A stretch of 64,000 nt of DNA from Neisseria zoodegmatis. Its GTDB lineage: Bacteria > Pseudomonadota > Gammaproteobacteria > Burkholderiales > Neisseriaceae. Positions 52,866 through 63,949 of this stretch are shown here, one piece after another. Position numbers and translations under genes: made by a program. Location: positions 2,488,523 through 2,552,522 of the forward strand of contig NZ_LT906434.1 in NCBI RefSeq assembly GCF_900187305.1. Direction: 5' to 3'. Position 1 is the first letter of the stretch, and the number at the start of each line of letters is the position of its first letter. A model generated the notes under the pieces. The model had not been told where the DNA came from and searched no databases. It was given only the letters and a program-made list of their open reading frames with translations.

Positions 52866-53564
52866 TTACATTTGAATCGTACCGCGCACCGTGATGCTGA
52901 TTTCTTCGGTTCCCGGTGTGGTCTGCTCAGGAACATGCGCCGCTTCGGCATCCATCGCTTTCGCGCGCATCATGGCAGGTGCGGCGCCGACCGAACGGTT
53001 GCCGATTTGCCCGAAATCCAAACGTACGATTTTGTAATTGCGGAACCCCATGTTTTTGGTCAGCGACGCGGCACGGTCTCTAAAACGCTTCAACGCAGCC
53101 TTGCTCACTTCATCTACCGTATCTTCGCGGCTCTGCTTGGATACGCGGAACGTCAGGCTCTCTAAATTGGCTTCGCCGCGCGTGTCTGCAACCAGCTTGT
53201 TGACGGCTTCGAAGTTTTTACTTTCCACCTGCAACACAGCCTGCTCTTCCCAGCCGGTTTGGGTTCGCTTGCCTTTATCGGAAAACTCGTAGCGGGGAAA
53301 AGCGCTGCGATGCAGTAATTCGGTTTTAAACTCGTTTGATGTTGCCTTGCGGGTAACGTGATTGAGCTTTTTAATAAAGTTCGCACTCACTTCTTCTTGG
53401 TTTTTACCTTCTTCATGCACACGCAGGCGGGCGGTTGCAGTGTCGCGCAACACTTCGATACTGGCGCTTTCGGAAAATTCGACAACATTGTAATGGAGCG
53501 TTTCCGCAGAAACGGGCAATACGGCTGCCGATAAAGCGGTAAACAGTGCGATAGGCTTCAACAT
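52866..53564 (-). CDS. SIMPL-domain protein (DUF541)
   Basis: Periplasmic or outer-membrane-associated protein of the SIMPL family (DUF541), known from oxidative-stress and outer-membrane studies. The product is 232 aa with a signal peptide (MLKPIALFTALSAAVLPVSA) and the SIMPL core KNMGFRNYKIVRLDFGQI and ISITVRGTIQM at the end. The ATG at 53564 is preferred over a long upstream extension without a signal sequence. Confidence 0.85.
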   Translation of the reverse strand: MLKPIALFTALSAAVLPVSAETLHYNVVEFSESASIEVLRDTATARLRVHEEGKNQEEVSANFIKKLNHVTRKATSNEFKTELLHRSAFPRYEFSDKGKRTQTGWEEQAVLQVESKNFEAVNKLVADTRGEANLESLTFRVSKQSREDTVDEVSKAALKRFRDRAASLTKNMGFRNYKIVRLDFGQIGNRSVGAAPAMMRAKAMDAEAAHVPEQTTPGTEEISITVRGTIQM

Positions 53565-54051
53565 TTTGTATTCCCTATTTAATACATGTTTCAAACATTG
53601 TCGGTCTAATTTAGCATAATTTATAGATGTTTTTTGATAAGATATGTGAAGCACATAATATCTAAACTCGCATATTTTAAAAGTTTTATTAATTTTCTTT
53701 AATCCATTCAGCAGCTTTTGCGCTTCTTCACAACAAACCTGCATTCATGCACAAAGCATTTTTTACATAAGATTTCAATTCCGCCCCAAAGCCGATACCG
53801 ATAACACCTAAATTTCAACCGCCTATCTGATGCAAGTGGGTTCATGCAAAGAAAATTTCCGTGCATCTTCCCTATTTTCGGCACATTTGTTAAATTGTTA
53901 CCTAAATAATCTTGTCGATATTTTCGTAACCGGCAGCAAAGAAAACTCAAGCTTTCCAAACAAATCGGTACAGTAAAATTTGGCACATTTCCGTTTAAGT
54001 TCAGGCTGCCGTCTTTCAATTCGGCATGATGTTGTCCATCTCATTTGGAGG
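53565..54051. other. long intergenic region between the SIMPL gene and nhaC
   Basis: The divergent gap of more than 480 bp contains a possible SIMPL promoter (TATGCT with TTATCA 16 bp upstream on the minus strand, about 53600-53630), a perfect TATGTG/CACATA dyad (53643-53657), and little else. No gene, RNA or repeat could be recognised in 53700-54050. Confidence 0.45.
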
Positions 54052-54061
54052 CCGTCTGAAA
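54052..54061 (+). repeat. isolated uptake sequence before nhaC
   Basis: GCCGTCTGAA about 70 bp upstream of the nhaC start, with no inverse partner. Confidence 0.85.
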
Positions 54062-54132
54062 AAACGGTTGTGCGCCTCAACCTCATTTTATTCAGAGCCT
54101 TAGCCGACAACAGCCCACAGGAGAAAATCTTC

Positions 54133-55515
54133 ATGAAAGAACCTTTATTAACCATCCGGCCGCGCGAAGCCCTACCCGTCTCCGCCCTGGTTGTCGCGAC
54201 CATGGGCATTACCATGATTGGCTTTGAATGGGTGCCGCATCTGTCTGTGATTTTGGTATTGTGCGGACTGTTGGTCATGGGCAAATTGAAAGGGCTGTCG
54301 TTTAAAGACATGCAGGAAGGCATGGCTTCGGGCGTGATGTCGGGCATTGGCGCTATTTATCTGTTTTTCTTCATCGGCTTACTGGTATCGGCCATGATGA
54401 TGTCCGGCTCCATCCCTACCTTGATGTATTACGGCTTTGACCTGATTTCACCCGACATCTTTTATCTTTCCGTATTTGTGCTGACTTCGATTGTCGGCAT
54501 CTCCATCGGCAGCAGCTTAACCACTTGCGCCACGCTGGGCGTCGCCTTTATCGGCATGGGCAGTGCATTCGGTGCCAATCCCGCCATCGTGGCCGGCGCA
54601 GTAGTATCGGGAGCATTTTTCGGCGATAAAATGTCGCCGCTTTCCGACACCACCAGCATCGCCGCTTCTATTGTCGGCATCGACTTATTCGAACACATCC
54701 GCAACATGATGTTCACCACCGTACCCGCATGGATTCTCACCGCCGCTATTTTGTGGATGCTCTCCGGCGACATCGCCCAAGCGGACTTATCCGGTGTACA
54801 AAACTTCCGTACCCAACTTGAAAACACCGGGCTGATTCACGCCTATACCCTGCTGCCCTTCGCCGTTTTACTCGCCTTGGTACTGAAAAAAGTTAACGCC
54901 ATTTACGCCATCATCACCACCATCATCGTCTCACTCATCATTACCTACATACACAGCAGCCCGAGCATCGGCGAGCTTGGCGGCTATTTCTTCGGCGGCT
55001 ACAAACCGGCTGAAGGCTTGGATTTGGGCGAAGTGGGCAAACTCGTTTCCCGCGGCGGCATCAACAGCATGTTTTTCACCCAAACCATCGTGATTCTCGC
55101 CCTCAGCCTCGGCGGCCTGCTCAACACCCTAGGCATCTTGCCTGCCTTGTTGTCCGGCATCAGCCACTTACTCGTCAATGCCGGCCGCGCCACTTTCTCC
55201 GTTGCCGCCACTTCTTTGAGCGTGAACGTCTTAATCGGCGAACAATACCTCAGCCTGCTGCTGGCCGGAAACACATTCAAACCCGTTTACGAACGCCTCG
55301 GCCTGCACCCGCGCAACATCGCACGCACGGTTGAAGATGCCGGCACAGTGATCAACCCGCTCGTGCCGTGGAGCGTGTGCGGCGTATTTATCAGCAACGT
55401 CTTAGGCGTGCCTGTGCTTGATTACCTGCCTTACGCCTTTTTCTGCTACCTGTGTTTGCTCCTCACGCTGATGTTCGGCTTTACCGGCCTTACCCTGAGT
55501 AAAGCTGAAAAATAA
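54133..55515 (+). CDS. nhaC: Na+/H+ antiporter, NhaC family
   Basis: Inner-membrane antiporter that exchanges Na+ for H+ for pH and sodium homeostasis; other NhaC members handle malate or amino acids. From the ATG at 54133 (MKEPLLTIRPREALPVSA, after CAGGAG) it is 460 aa with about 11 to 12 membrane segments and family stretches such as GISIGSSLTTCATLGVAF and FFGDKMSPLSDTTSIAAS. An upstream frame extension without a ribosome site was not used. Confidence 0.9.
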   Translation: MKEPLLTIRPREALPVSALVVATMGITMIGFEWVPHLSVILVLCGLLVMGKLKGLSFKDMQEGMASGVMSGIGAIYLFFFIGLLVSAMMMSGSIPTLMYYGFDLISPDIFYLSVFVLTSIVGISIGSSLTTCATLGVAFIGMGSAFGANPAIVAGAVVSGAFFGDKMSPLSDTTSIAASIVGIDLFEHIRNMMFTTVPAWILTAAILWMLSGDIAQADLSGVQNFRTQLENTGLIHAYTLLPFAVLLALVLKKVNAIYAIITTIIVSLIITYIHSSPSIGELGGYFFGGYKPAEGLDLGEVGKLVSRGGINSMFFTQTIVILALSLGGLLNTLGILPALLSGISHLLVNAGRATFSVAATSLSVNVLIGEQYLSLLLAGNTFKPVYERLGLHPRNIARTVEDAGTVINPLVPWSVCGVFISNVLGVPVLDYLPYAFFCYLCLLLTLMFGFTGLTLSKAEK

Positions 55516-55549
55516 GGCCATCTGAATCTGTTTTTTTCAGACGGCCTCA
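55514..55549. terminator. degenerate uptake-sequence terminator after nhaC
   Basis: GCCATCTGAA (55517-55526, one mismatch) and an intact inverse copy (55537-55546) form a stem with a loop that contains seven T. It ends the nhaC transcript. Confidence 0.7.
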
Positions 55550-55614
55550 AGCCAAAATCAACCACAAGGCAACACCATTCCAAGCCTTGCTATTTCATCA
55601 AATTTCGATAACCA

Positions 55615-55660
55615 CCATACAAAAAAACCGCCGGCAGCCATCTGCATCGGCGGTTTTCTT
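55615..55660 (-). terminator. rho-independent terminator of pyrE
   Basis: AAAACCGCCG (55624-55633) and CGGCGGTTTT (55648-55657) form a perfect 10-bp stem with a 14-nt loop. On the minus strand it is followed by a run of T. It lies 12 bp after the pyrE stop and has no uptake sequence. Confidence 0.92.
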
Positions 55661-55669
55661 TACACTTTC

Positions 55670-56311
55670 TTAAGCCACACCGTAACGCTCACGGTAGGCG
55701 CGCACCGGCTCCAGATAAGCACCAAACTCGGTATTGTTTTCCAGCAAAGCCAGCAAGTCTTTCAGGTTGGCAATCGCCACCACCGGCAGGCCGTATTGCT
55801 GCTCTACTTCCTGCACGGCCGACTTTTCGCCCGTGCCTTTTTCCATACGGTCGAGCGCGATGGCAACGGCTGCGGGCGTTGCGCCTTCCGCCTCAATCAA
55901 CTTAACCGATTCGCGCACCGAAGTGCCGGCCGAAATCACGTCGTCGATAATCAACACTCGGCCTTTGAGCGGCGCCCCCACCAACACACCGCCCTCGCCG
56001 TGGTCTTTCGCTTCTTTGCGGTTATAGGCAAACGGCACGTTCACGCCCTTTTCAGCCAGCATCATGGCAGTGGCCGCCGCCAAAATAATGCCTTTGTAAG
56101 CAGGGCCGAACAGCATATCGAATTCGACTTTGCTCTCGATAATCGCCTGCGCATAGAATTTGGCCAACGCCAAAGTGGACGCGCCGTCGTTAAACAAACC
56201 GGCATTAAAAAAATAAGGCGACTGACGGCCTGCTTTGGTGGTGAATTCGCCGAACTTCAAAACGTTTTGCGCTAAGGCGAATTTCAGGAAATCTTGACGG
56301 AAATCGGACAT
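55670..56311 (-). CDS. pyrE: orotate phosphoribosyltransferase
   Basis: Makes orotidine monophosphate from orotate and PRPP in pyrimidine biosynthesis. From the ATG at 56311 (MSDFRQDFLKFALAQNVLKF) it is 213 aa, the usual length. It has the PRPP-binding block VLIIDDVISAGTS and the family segments YFFNAGLFNDG and NRKEAKDHGEGG. An upstream extension adds an unlikely hydrophobic start. Confidence 0.95.
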   Translation of the reverse strand: MSDFRQDFLKFALAQNVLKFGEFTTKAGRQSPYFFNAGLFNDGASTLALAKFYAQAIIESKVEFDMLFGPAYKGIILAAATAMMLAEKGVNVPFAYNRKEAKDHGEGGVLVGAPLKGRVLIIDDVISAGTSVRESVKLIEAEGATPAAVAIALDRMEKGTGEKSAVQEVEQQYGLPVVAIANLKDLLALLENNTEFGAYLEPVRAYRERYGVA

Positions 56312-56450
56312 TTTTACGGTTCTTTCCAGCGGAAAAATAAAGCCGATTATAGCCCAAGGCGACAAGCTGTAACAGGTTACGCGAAACGAAGCAAAGAGTT
56401 CACGGCTCTAGCTATATAATCAATAAGCAAAAAAAGATAAAGACACCGAT

Positions 56451-57641
56451 ATGAAACATCAAATCCAAAACAGCTATTCACATAAAACAGCCTACTTCCG
56501 GCTTTTTCTGATTTTTCTGTATTTAGGCTGCACATCATTCGGCGGCCCGGCAGCGCATTTGGGCTATTTCAGACAGGCATTTGTGGAAAAGCGTGCTTGG
56601 TTGAGCGAATCGCAATACGCATCTTTGGTGGCAATGTGTCAATTTATTCCCGGCCCTGCCAGCAGTCAGGTTGGTTTGACAGTGGGGCTGATACGCGGCG
56701 GCTATCTTGGCGCGCTGTTGGCCTGGTTGGGATTCACTTTACCTTCGGCTTTATTGTTAGGCGCATTTGCCTGGGGTTTGCCATATTGGCAGGATGGAGA
56801 GGCTCTCAAAGGTATCACACACGGCTTGAAAATCGTGGCCGTAGCCGTTGTCGCACAGGCTGTTTGGGGCATGGGCAAAGCATTCTGTAAAAATGTAGTT
56901 ACCGTTACCCTGATGGCGGTAAGTTGCATCACCGTATTGCTCCTGCCACATATTGCGGCACAAATCAGCGTGATGTTATTAGCAGGTTTGGTGGGATGGA
57001 TGACGTTGCAGGAAACTTCCGAACCCCGGCAGCAAACATTGCCTTTTGTTTTAAGTCATCGAGCGGCTGGGTTGTGGTTGTTGGTATTTATTGGTTTATT
57101 GGCAGCATCACTGCTGTTTTCAGACGGCCATTCCCTTTGGGGCTTGGCAACGGCACTGTTCAAAACCGGCTCGCTGGTATTTGGCGGTGGACATGTCGTG
57201 CTGCCGCTATTACAGGCGCAGACCGTGCCGCTTTGGTTAAGCAACGACACGTTTCTTGCCGGTTATGGCGCAGCACAAGCCGTGCCCGGGCCGCTGTTTA
57301 CCTTTGCCGCTTTCCTCGGCACGGCAGCAAACGGCCTGCAAGGCGGCATGGTTGCTTTGGTTTCTATTTTCATTCCTTCTTTTTTACTGGTGTTCGGATT
57401 ACTGCCTTTTTGGAATAGTTTGAGCAAACAACCAAAATCACGAGCAGCTTTGGCCGGGGTAAATGCCGCAGTAGTGGGCTTGCTGCTGGCTGCTTTGTAC
57501 CAACCTGTTTGGGTCAGCGCAGTTCATACCCCTATGGATTTTGCTTTGGCCTTGCTTGCTTTTTGCGCATTGATGTTTTGGAAAGTGCCGGTGTGGTTAG
57601 TCGTATTACTAGCCGGTTTTGCCGGCATGTATTTGGTTTGA
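56451..57641 (+). CDS. chrA: chromate efflux transporter ChrA
   Basis: Inner-membrane transporter of the CHR family that exports chromate or related oxyanions. The 396-aa protein is the long form with two homologous halves: GCTSFGGPAAHLGYFRQAF in the first, KTGSLVFGGGHVVLPLLQ in the second, with about ten membrane segments in all. An uptake sequence lies in frame (57119-57128). The gene is alone, and no chrB-type regulator is nearby. Confidence 0.9.
   Translation: MKHQIQNSYSHKTAYFRLFLIFLYLGCTSFGGPAAHLGYFRQAFVEKRAWLSESQYASLVAMCQFIPGPASSQVGLTVGLIRGGYLGALLAWLGFTLPSALLLGAFAWGLPYWQDGEALKGITHGLKIVAVAVVAQAVWGMGKAFCKNVVTVTLMAVSCITVLLLPHIAAQISVMLLAGLVGWMTLQETSEPRQQTLPFVLSHRAAGLWLLVFIGLLAASLLFSDGHSLWGLATALFKTGSLVFGGGHVVLPLLQAQTVPLWLSNDTFLAGYGAAQAVPGPLFTFAAFLGTAANGLQGGMVALVSIFIPSFLLVFGLLPFWNSLSKQPKSRAALAGVNAAVVGLLLAALYQPVWVSAVHTPMDFALALLAFCALMFWKVPVWLVVLLAGFAGMYLV
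57119..57128 (-). repeat. uptake sequence inside chrA
   Basis: TTCAGACGGC in the coding frame of chrA, at the linker between the two halves (SDGHS). Confidence 0.8.
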
Positions 57642-57694
57642 ATACTCAAATCAACAACCTCAAATCGAAAAATATCAACATTTCAAATAAGAGG

Positions 57695-58351
57695 CTACTT
57701 ACAAGCAGCGCGGTTAAAGCGGGCATGCTTTAACTCCCGCTCATACTCATCGCGATAAATATAAGAAGACTGAAATTCTTTGTTATCCATATATTCTGTT
57801 AATGGCTGCAAAACGCGGCGGCAGGCAGCGGGATTGCCGGCATTTTTATAGCTGACTGCCAAATCGTTACAGGTGCGCATTCTGTCGACAAGGTGCATAA
57901 ATTCACCGCATTGTTCAAGATAAGTTTGCTTGATACGGATAGCTGATTGGAAATATTTCTTGCGGTAGGCCGTCTGAAAACGCTGTTCTGTTTGCGCAGC
58001 AGCTTGTTTTGTGCAGGCAGTAGGCAGCCTGTAATACGTTTTATCGAAAAAAGTATTATGCCCGCAATAAGTTGAGCAGGCGGCTTTTGCTTTTTCGGGA
58101 ATCGCTATCGATATGCTGTTCCGGGCGGAACGAAAATGTATGCGGCAGCCGTCACCATCCTGCCAAGTATTGTTTTTAATCTGCCCTTCCAAATAACATA
58201 AGTTGCCAGACGCACCAACCGTGTCAATTATAAATTCAGACTGCTTAATGGTAAGCGTTTCACTGGCAAAGGGATTGTGGGTTTGATAAGTTTGTGCGGA
58301 CACGGGCAACGCAATAAAGCAAAGCAACAAAACACTTGGATATTTCATCAT
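57695..58351 (-). CDS. secreted Cys-rich protein of unknown function
   Basis: Not recognised. The 218-aa precursor has a signal peptide (MMKYPSVLLLCFIALPVSA) and nine cysteines in the mature part, so several disulphides are likely. The C-terminal half is helical and charged. It resembles the LprI group of secreted lysozyme inhibitors only in Cys content and size, and the match is not strong. AAGGAG precedes two adjacent ATGs. An uptake sequence lies in frame (57969-57978). Confidence 0.7.
   Translation of the reverse strand: MMKYPSVLLLCFIALPVSAQTYQTHNPFASETLTIKQSEFIIDTVGASGNLCYLEGQIKNNTWQDGDGCRIHFRSARNSISIAIPEKAKAACSTYCGHNTFFDKTYYRLPTACTKQAAAQTEQRFQTAYRKKYFQSAIRIKQTYLEQCGEFMHLVDRMRTCNDLAVSYKNAGNPAACRRVLQPLTEYMDNKEFQSSYIYRDEYERELKHARFNRAACK
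57969..57978 (+). repeat. uptake sequence inside the Cys-rich secreted gene
   Basis: GCCGTCTGAA read in frame in the minus-strand gene (encoding FQTAY), between its N- and C-terminal parts. Confidence 0.75.
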
Positions 58352-58400
58352 GCGCTCCTTTATTCACTATATAGCCACTATAAAGGAATGTTGAGTTTTG

Positions 58401-58445
58401 ATACACCTGAGGCCGTCTGAAAATTTTTCAGACGGCCTCAGGTGT
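58401..58445. terminator. long uptake-sequence stem between gyrB and the secreted gene
   Basis: GCCGTCTGAA (58412-58421) and its inverse (58427-58436) are extended by CACCTGAG and CTCAGGTG to a perfect stem of 20 bp with a very short loop. It lies downstream of gyrB, 80 bp after its stop. Confidence 0.85.
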
Positions 58446-58527
58446 TATTCATCAATATTTTGCCAATAATTAGTAGATCTGAACAGGCAATCCGGTTAAT
58501 TCGACTACCCGACATCAACCTCTTTCA

Positions 58528-60972
<2,445 letters not shown>

Positions 60973-61012
60973 TCATTTTCCATAAGTCGTCAAACGGCAA
61001 AATAACTGTCGG

Positions 61013-61041
61013 ATTATACCTGATTTCCTATGTATTTTCAG
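61013..61041 (-). promoter_or_regulatory. candidate gyrB promoter
   Basis: A perfect TATAAT on the minus strand (61013-61018) with a TGAAAA-like -35 about 17 bp upstream. It gives a leader of about 85 nt before the gyrB ATG. Confidence 0.5.
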
Positions 61042-61100
61042 CGTTTTTAAGCGTTTTTGCATACTCTGAAACTCATTTGCAAGCGGCTTCGGCGAAAACA

Positions 61101-61138
61101 AAAAGGCCGTCTGAAAAATAGTTTTCAGACGGCCTCTG
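61101..61138. terminator. uptake-sequence terminator after yidC
   Basis: GCCGTCTGAA (61106-61115) and its inverse (61124-61133), extended by AAAAG and CT, form a stem with an 8-nt loop that ends the minus-strand rpmH-rnpA-yidD-yidC transcript. Confidence 0.85.
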
Positions 61139-61159
61139 CCACATTCGGTTCACACCTGC

Positions 61160-62809
61160 TTAAGAAACCACTTCGCCTGCGGCGCGCTGTTTCTCAATGC
61201 TCTTATTGATATACCACTGCTGGAAAATAGTCAGAATATTATTGACTACCCAGTAAAGCACCAAACCTGCCGGGAAGAAGAAGAACATTACCGAGAAAAT
61301 AATCGGCATGATTTTCATCATTTTAGCCTGCATCGGATCGGTGGGCGGCGGGTTCAGATAAGTTTGGATAAACATGGTGGCCGCCATAATAATCGGCAGA
61401 ATAAACCACGGGTCGGGGCGGCTCAGGTCGGTAATCCAGCCCATCCACGGTGCTTGACGCAATTCCACAGAAGAGAAAATCGCCCAATACAAACCAATGA
61501 ACACGGGGATTTGCAGCAACATGGGCAAGCAGCCGCCGAGCGGGTTGATTTTCTCGTCTTTGTACATCTGCATCATCGCCTGCTGCATCGCCATACGGTC
61601 GTCGCCGTACTTCTCTTTCAAAGCCTGCAAACGCGGCGCAACGGCACGCATTTTGGCCATTGAACGGTAAGAAGCGTTGGTGAGCGGGTAAAGAATCGCT
61701 TTCACAATAATGGTCAGCAATACAATCGCCCAACCCCAGTTACCAACGAAACCATGCAATTTATCCAGCAGCCAAAACAGCGGCGACGCAAAAATATGCA
61801 CTTTGCCGTAGTCTTTCGCCAACTGTAAATTGTCGGCCACTTGGCTGATCACGCTGGTGGTTTGCGGGCCGGCATACAGGCCGATGGGGAAATCCAGCTT
61901 CGAGCCGCTTTGAACGGCGGGCATCGGTACTCGAACGGAAGCCGAATACAGATTATCGCTGCGGCGTTTCAAATCGATCTGACAAGCACCTGCCGCGCAA
62001 ACGGTTTTACCGTCTTTCGGCTGCAAAATCCAAGTGGACATAAAGTAGTGCTGAATCATGCCCAGCCAGCCGCTGTCGGTTTTGCGCACATATTCGGCTT
62101 GGTCTTTGCCGGATTGGTAATCGTCGTCCAAATCATCGAACGGCACTTTTTCAAACTCGCCCGCCGGCGTATAAACCACGGGGCCTGCGTAGGTTTGGTT
62201 GAAATAACCTTCGCCTTCGGGTTTGCTGTTGTCTCTCAGCAAACGGTACACGGCATCCAATTTCACCGGCGCACCGCTGTTGTTGGTCACGTCGTAACGC
62301 ACGTCAATCAGGTAGCTGCCTTTGGTGAAAGTATAGATTTTATTAATGTTCAAGCCGGCGGTTTCCGGTGCGGTCAAACGCACTTCCACTTTATCGCCGT
62401 TTAAAGTGTATTGCTTCTGAGGCGCGGTAAACGCTACGTCTTTCAATACATTGTGGCCGTCTGAATTCAGCAATTCGGATTGGGCCACATAAGTGTAGGC
62501 TTTGCTGTCGTTAAACAGCACAAAATCTTTGCTTTCATCACTACTGGCATTGTATTTCAACAAAGTCAGCCCGCGCAGATCGCCGGTTTTCTCATCAATC
62601 ACCGCTTTAACCGTATCGGTTGTCACGGTAACCGGCACAGACGGCGTCAATGCAGCGGCAGCAGCCGGAACCGCTTGGGTTGGCGCCGCTTGGTTTTGTA
62701 CGGCCTGTTGCTGAGCAGGATTAGGTTTGGGCGTCGGGAACATCTGCTCCCACCCAAACAAAATCGCCGCAGCAAGGGCGAAAAAAATGACATATCTTTT
62801 AGCTTCCAT
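61160..62809 (-). CDS. yidC: membrane protein insertase YidC
   Basis: Insertase for inner-membrane proteins, with or without SecYEG. The 549-aa protein has the Gram-negative form: an N-terminal membrane anchor, a large periplasmic beta-sandwich domain (about residues 60-340) and five C-terminal membrane segments including FVGNWGWAIVLLTIIVKAIL and the conserved Arg of the hydrophilic groove region. AGGAA precedes the ATG by 7 nt. An uptake sequence lies in frame (62456-62465). Confidence 0.97.
   Translation of the reverse strand: MEAKRYVIFFALAAAILFGWEQMFPTPKPNPAQQQAVQNQAAPTQAVPAAAAALTPSVPVTVTTDTVKAVIDEKTGDLRGLTLLKYNASSDESKDFVLFNDSKAYTYVAQSELLNSDGHNVLKDVAFTAPQKQYTLNGDKVEVRLTAPETAGLNINKIYTFTKGSYLIDVRYDVTNNSGAPVKLDAVYRLLRDNSKPEGEGYFNQTYAGPVVYTPAGEFEKVPFDDLDDDYQSGKDQAEYVRKTDSGWLGMIQHYFMSTWILQPKDGKTVCAAGACQIDLKRRSDNLYSASVRVPMPAVQSGSKLDFPIGLYAGPQTTSVISQVADNLQLAKDYGKVHIFASPLFWLLDKLHGFVGNWGWAIVLLTIIVKAILYPLTNASYRSMAKMRAVAPRLQALKEKYGDDRMAMQQAMMQMYKDEKINPLGGCLPMLLQIPVFIGLYWAIFSSVELRQAPWMGWITDLSRPDPWFILPIIMAATMFIQTYLNPPPTDPMQAKMMKIMPIIFSVMFFFFPAGLVLYWVVNNILTIFQQWYINKSIEKQRAAGEVVS
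62456..62465 (+). repeat. uptake sequence inside yidC
   Basis: GCCGTCTGAA read in frame on the minus strand (NSDGHN) in the periplasmic domain of YidC. Confidence 0.8.
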
Positions 62810-62915
62810 AGAATATTCCTAATGGTACTGTGAGTGTGCGACCCGCAAGCCGCCGCCTGTTTCGAAGTGGTTCGGGTCAAACTTTAAGCCCCGATGCCAA
62901 ACAAGCACCGTTTGT

Positions 62916-62925
62916 TTCAGACGGC
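62916..62925 (-). repeat. isolated uptake sequence between yidC and yidD
   Basis: TTCAGACGGC in the 166-bp gap between yidC and yidD. The remainder of the gap has no recognisable gene. Confidence 0.8.
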
Positions 62926-62975
62926 ATTATATAAAAAACCGATAACGACCGGCCGAACAATATTCCTACTGCAAA

Positions 62976-63206
62976 TCAAGGTACGGGATCATGCCCGCAT
63001 CCTCCCCACGGATGGCAGCGTGCAATGCGCTTTAATGCCAGCCAGCCGCCTTTGAATGCCCCGTATTTTTTCACCGCTTCTACCGCATACTGCGAGCAGG
63101 TCGGCGTATAACGGCAACGCGGCGGAATCAGCGGGCTGACGGCATACTGGTAAAAACGGATTAAAGCCAGCAAAAGCTTGGCCGGGATGTTTTTCAGTTT
63201 CAGCAT
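62976..63206 (-). CDS. yidD: membrane protein insertion efficiency factor YidD
   Basis: Small membrane-associated protein that helps YidC-dependent insertion. The 76-aa product has the YidD signature [20 protein letters not shown] with the invariant Cys pattern ([14 protein letters not shown]) and the [12 protein letters not shown] end. Its start overlaps the end of rnpA by 7 nt, and yidC follows downstream. The rpmH-rnpA-yidD-yidC order is canonical. Confidence 0.96.
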   Translation of the reverse strand: MLKLKNIPAKLLLALIRFYQYAVSPLIPPRCRYTPTCSQYAVEAVKKYGAFKGGWLALKRIARCHPWGGCGHDPVP

Positions 63207-63538
63207 TTCCGAATCAGATAAGCCAGCTGCTGCCGCGCTTCTTGGGCATTGCTGCGGTCAAACCGCTGCCTCACGCGCACCACAAAATCATGCGGCGGCA
63301 AAGTTTCTTTATTGCAACGGAACCATTCGCGTATTACCCGCTTCATATAATTGCGCTCATGTGCACGTTTGGCGTTTTTTTTGCTGACTACCAATCCCAA
63401 ACGCGCGTGCGGCAAACCGTTTTCAGGCAGGAAAAACACTTGCAGCATAGACGCCGTTCGTTGTTTTTTAAACGCAAAAACGGATGAAAAGTCATCCGTT
63501 TTCAATAAGCGGTAACGCTTGGCGAAGCCTTGGCTCAA
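63200..63538 (-). CDS. rnpA: ribonuclease P protein component
   Basis: Protein subunit of RNase P, which matures the 5' ends of tRNAs. The core [18 protein letters not shown] and the RNR-like block [16 protein letters not shown] are present. The start is uncertain: no ATG fits, and a TTG at 63538, immediately after the rpmH stop, gives 112 aa and the family N-terminus. An ATG at 63601 would place the start inside rpmH with 21 extra residues of unrelated sequence. I chose the TTG. Confidence 0.88.
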   Translation of the reverse strand: MSQGFAKRYRLLKTDDFSSVFAFKKQRTASMLQVFFLPENGLPHARLGLVVSKKNAKRAHERNYMKRVIREWFRCNKETLPPHDFVVRVRQRFDRSNAQEARQQLAYLIRKC

Positions 63539-63539
63539 G

Positions 63540-63674
63540 TTACACTGCCAAACGTTTGCGGCCTTTGGCACGACGCGCAGCCAAAACGGCGCGGCCGCCA
63601 CGGGTTTTAGAGCGTACCAAGAAACCGTGGGTGCGTTTGCGGCGGGTAACGGAAGGTTGATAAGTGCGTTTCAT
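63540..63674 (-). CDS. rpmH: 50S ribosomal protein L34
   Basis: Very small, basic 50S protein. The 44-aa product reads [20 protein letters not shown] and ends AKGRKRLAV, the usual L34 sequence. It was found by direct translation of the minus strand. It heads the rpmH-rnpA-yidD-yidC unit, under a strong promoter 39 to 67 nt upstream, and faces dnaA. Confidence 0.97.
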   Translation of the reverse strand: MKRTYQPSVTRRKRTHGFLVRSKTRGGRAVLAARRAKGRKRLAV

Positions 63675-63712
63675 GTCTGTTTCCTAAGTTTTTTCAGAAA
63701 ATTAAACCGCGA

Positions 63713-63741
63713 ATTACACCTTAAATCTCGGGTTTTGTCAA
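63713..63741 (-). promoter_or_regulatory. promoter of rpmH
   Basis: On the minus strand a perfect TTGACA -35 (63736-63741) and a TGTAAT -10 (63713-63718) are separated by 17 bp, the best sigma-70 match in the window. Confidence 0.85.
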
Positions 63742-63806
63742 TTAATAAAACAGCTTGGCTACCGAAGCGGCGCATTCGCCGGGGCGGTTGTTGCAGAAAT
63801 GGCGGT

Positions 63807-63815
63807 TGTGGATAA
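63807..63815 (-). promoter_or_regulatory. consensus DnaA box in the rpmH-dnaA gap
   Basis: TTATCCACA on the minus strand (63807-63815) is a perfect DnaA box. It lies in the -35/-10 spacer of the dnaA promoter (-10 TATAAT at 63823-63828), which fits autorepression of dnaA or an origin-related role. Only one perfect box is present in the gap, so an origin is not shown here. Confidence 0.75.
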
Positions 63816-63822
63816 TTTTCGG

Positions 63823-63828
63823 TATAAT
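63823..63828 (+). promoter_or_regulatory. candidate dnaA promoter -10 box
   Basis: A perfect TATAAT lies about 120 nt before the dnaA start. The -35 is poor, and a DnaA box ends 7 bp upstream. An uptake sequence follows at 63857-63866 in the leader. Confidence 0.55.
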
Positions 63829-63856
63829 CCGCCGAATCCGCCCGCACACGCAACAG

Positions 63857-63866
63857 GCCGTCTGAA
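63857..63866 (+). repeat. uptake sequence in the dnaA leader
   Basis: GCCGTCTGAA in the AGGCCGTCTGAA form, within the predicted 5' leader of dnaA. Confidence 0.85.
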
Positions 63867-63949
63867 AAATCAATAATCTATTGTTTAACAAAACTTTTTC
63901 ACACGCTTCCTGTCGTTACACCCAACCGCTACATCAGGCAATTCAAAAT

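Noticed and set aside
53708..54347. Minus-strand open frames in the SIMPL-nhaC gap
   Set aside because: They have no ribosome site or domain, and one runs antisense into the well-supported nhaC gene.
58366..58382. Sequence resembling the end of a Correia element (CTATATAGCCACTATA)
   Set aside because: The conserved terminal repeat of Correia/NEMIS elements (TATAGTGGATTAA) and a second end were not found.
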